Assembly (NCBI GenBank): GCA_964458705.1
Contig: CAYWKD010000007.1
Location: 1 to 64,000, forward strand
Direction: 5' to 3'
From: JAAUTG01 sp964458705
Lineage (GTDB): Bacteria; Bacteroidota; Bacteroidia; Chitinophagales; Saprospiraceae
DNA: 64,000 nt
This document shows positions 63,424 through 64,000 of this stretch, one piece after another. The position numbers were made by a program, and so were the translations under genes. Numbering within the stretch: the first letter of the stretch is position 1; each line of letters starts with the position of its first letter. Below the pieces are notes generated by a model. The model made no database searches. It had not been told where the DNA came from and was given only the letters and a program-made list of their open reading frames with translations.

Positions 63424-64000
63424 ATGAGAATTTTCATCACAGTTTGTCTGCTATTGGTAGCAGCTATTGGTTTTTCACAAGAAGCATCTAAAGAAATGAA
63501 GTTTCCAGATGTTGACAAAAGCTCTATGGATATGGTATATTTTCCAGAGCGTGCTGCTTTTAGAAACTTTGCAAAGACAGAAGAAGAAAAAGTGGCAAAT
63601 ATGCCAGTTGTAAGAGTCATTTATTCTCGTCCCATGAAAAATGGACGTAAGATTTTTGGCGAACTAGAGCAATACGGTAATGTTTGGCGTGTAGGTGCAA
63701 ATGAAAGCACTGAAATTCAATTTTTTCAACCAGTTACTATTGGTGACACTCGTTTTCAAGAAGGGCGCTACACAATGTATGCCGTGGTAGAAGAAGGGGC
63801 ATGGACGTTCCACTTTAGCACTGACCTTGATGGTTGGGGACATTATGCGTACAAGCCGGAACAAACTGGCGTAGGAACAATTAAAGTAGAAACAGAGAAA
63901 ACGCCTGAAACAGTAGAAGCATTATCAATTATGTTTCAAGCAGTAGAGGATGGCGCACACATGATCGTTGCTTGGGATGATACAATGGCTAGAGTGCCAA
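63424..64000 (+). CDS. DUF2911 domain protein (partial, runs off the window)
   Basis: An open frame from an ATG at 63424 that continues past the last base; 192 codons are visible. A signal peptide (LLVAAIGFSQE) leads a mature region with the DUF2911 hallmarks VRVIYSRPMKNGRKIFGELEQYGNVWRVGANEST and FQEGRYTMYAVVEEGAWTFHFS. The family is secreted, beta-rich and of unknown role in Bacteroidota. It is about 300 bases downstream of groEL. Confidence 0.85.
   Translation, partial: MRIFITVCLLLVAAIGFSQEASKEMKFPDVDKSSMDMVYFPERAAFRNFAKTEEEKVANMPVVRVIYSRPMKNGRKIFGELEQYGNVWRVGANESTEIQFFQPVTIGDTRFQEGRYTMYAVVEEGAWTFHFSTDLDGWGHYAYKPEQTGVGTIKVETEKTPETVEALSIMFQAVEDGAHMIVAWDDTMARVP

Noticed and set aside
1..64000. 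CRISPR array, insertion sequence, integrase, prophage or toxin-antitoxin cassette
   Set aside because: No regularly spaced repeats, transposase or integrase motifs, terminal inverted repeats or phage genes were seen. The YwqK-like lipoprotein is named after a toxin-antitoxin family but has no partner gene.

Overview
The window is chromosomal DNA of a low-GC member of the Bacteroidota, most likely a Saprospiria-type (Lewinella/Aureispira-like) bacterium. The evidence is type IX secretion (T9SS) C-terminal sorting domains, a gliding-motility-type C-terminal domain with SprB-like repeats, a PorP/SprF protein, a DUF4835 protein next to coaBC, and several promoter elements of the Bacteroidota form TAnnTTTG. 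No CRISPR array, insertion sequence, prophage or rRNA was found. The placement below phylum level is inference.

Layout. 1-8400: a YwqK/MORN-like lipoprotein, small conserved proteins, a TM2-TPR protein, an atypical SDR-DUF2867 protein, tatC and an M3 oligopeptidase. 8.9-12 kb: a Cys/His-rich small secreted protein followed by a TonB-dependent receptor carrying an N-terminal heavy-metal-associated (HMA) domain, probably a metal (copper-type) uptake or handling unit. 12-18.5 kb (minus strand): penicillin-acylase-family hydrolase, msrB, a redoxin, an L-type lectin, trxB and ctlX. 18.6-31.9 kb: hypothetical proteins, a dockerin-containing T9SS cargo, hemC-hemD, a PepSY-like membrane protein, coaBC-DUF4835, a BCS1-like AAA ATPase, exonuclease III and a GH25 muramidase.

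32.4-47.1 kb is the most distinctive region. It holds an Fn3-like secreted protein, an orphan NarL/FixJ regulator, a 1771-residue CUB/dockerin T9SS protein, a single-cohesin T9SS protein, a 1799-residue protein with five cohesin-like modules plus about twelve SprB-like repeats and a T9SS type B tail, and a PorP/SprF protein. No glycoside hydrolase is encoded beside them, so this looks like a non-cellulosomal cohesin-dockerin surface assembly exported by T9SS.

47-64 kb is largely housekeeping: an EI24-like membrane protein, ricT, holB, a candidate small RNA, tRNA-Met(CAT), a FemAB/GNAT-like protein, an aminotransferase, argS, coaD, rpmI-rplT, an ECF sigma / anti-sigma-like / beta-barrel operon, moaC, groES-groEL and the start of a DUF2911 protein.
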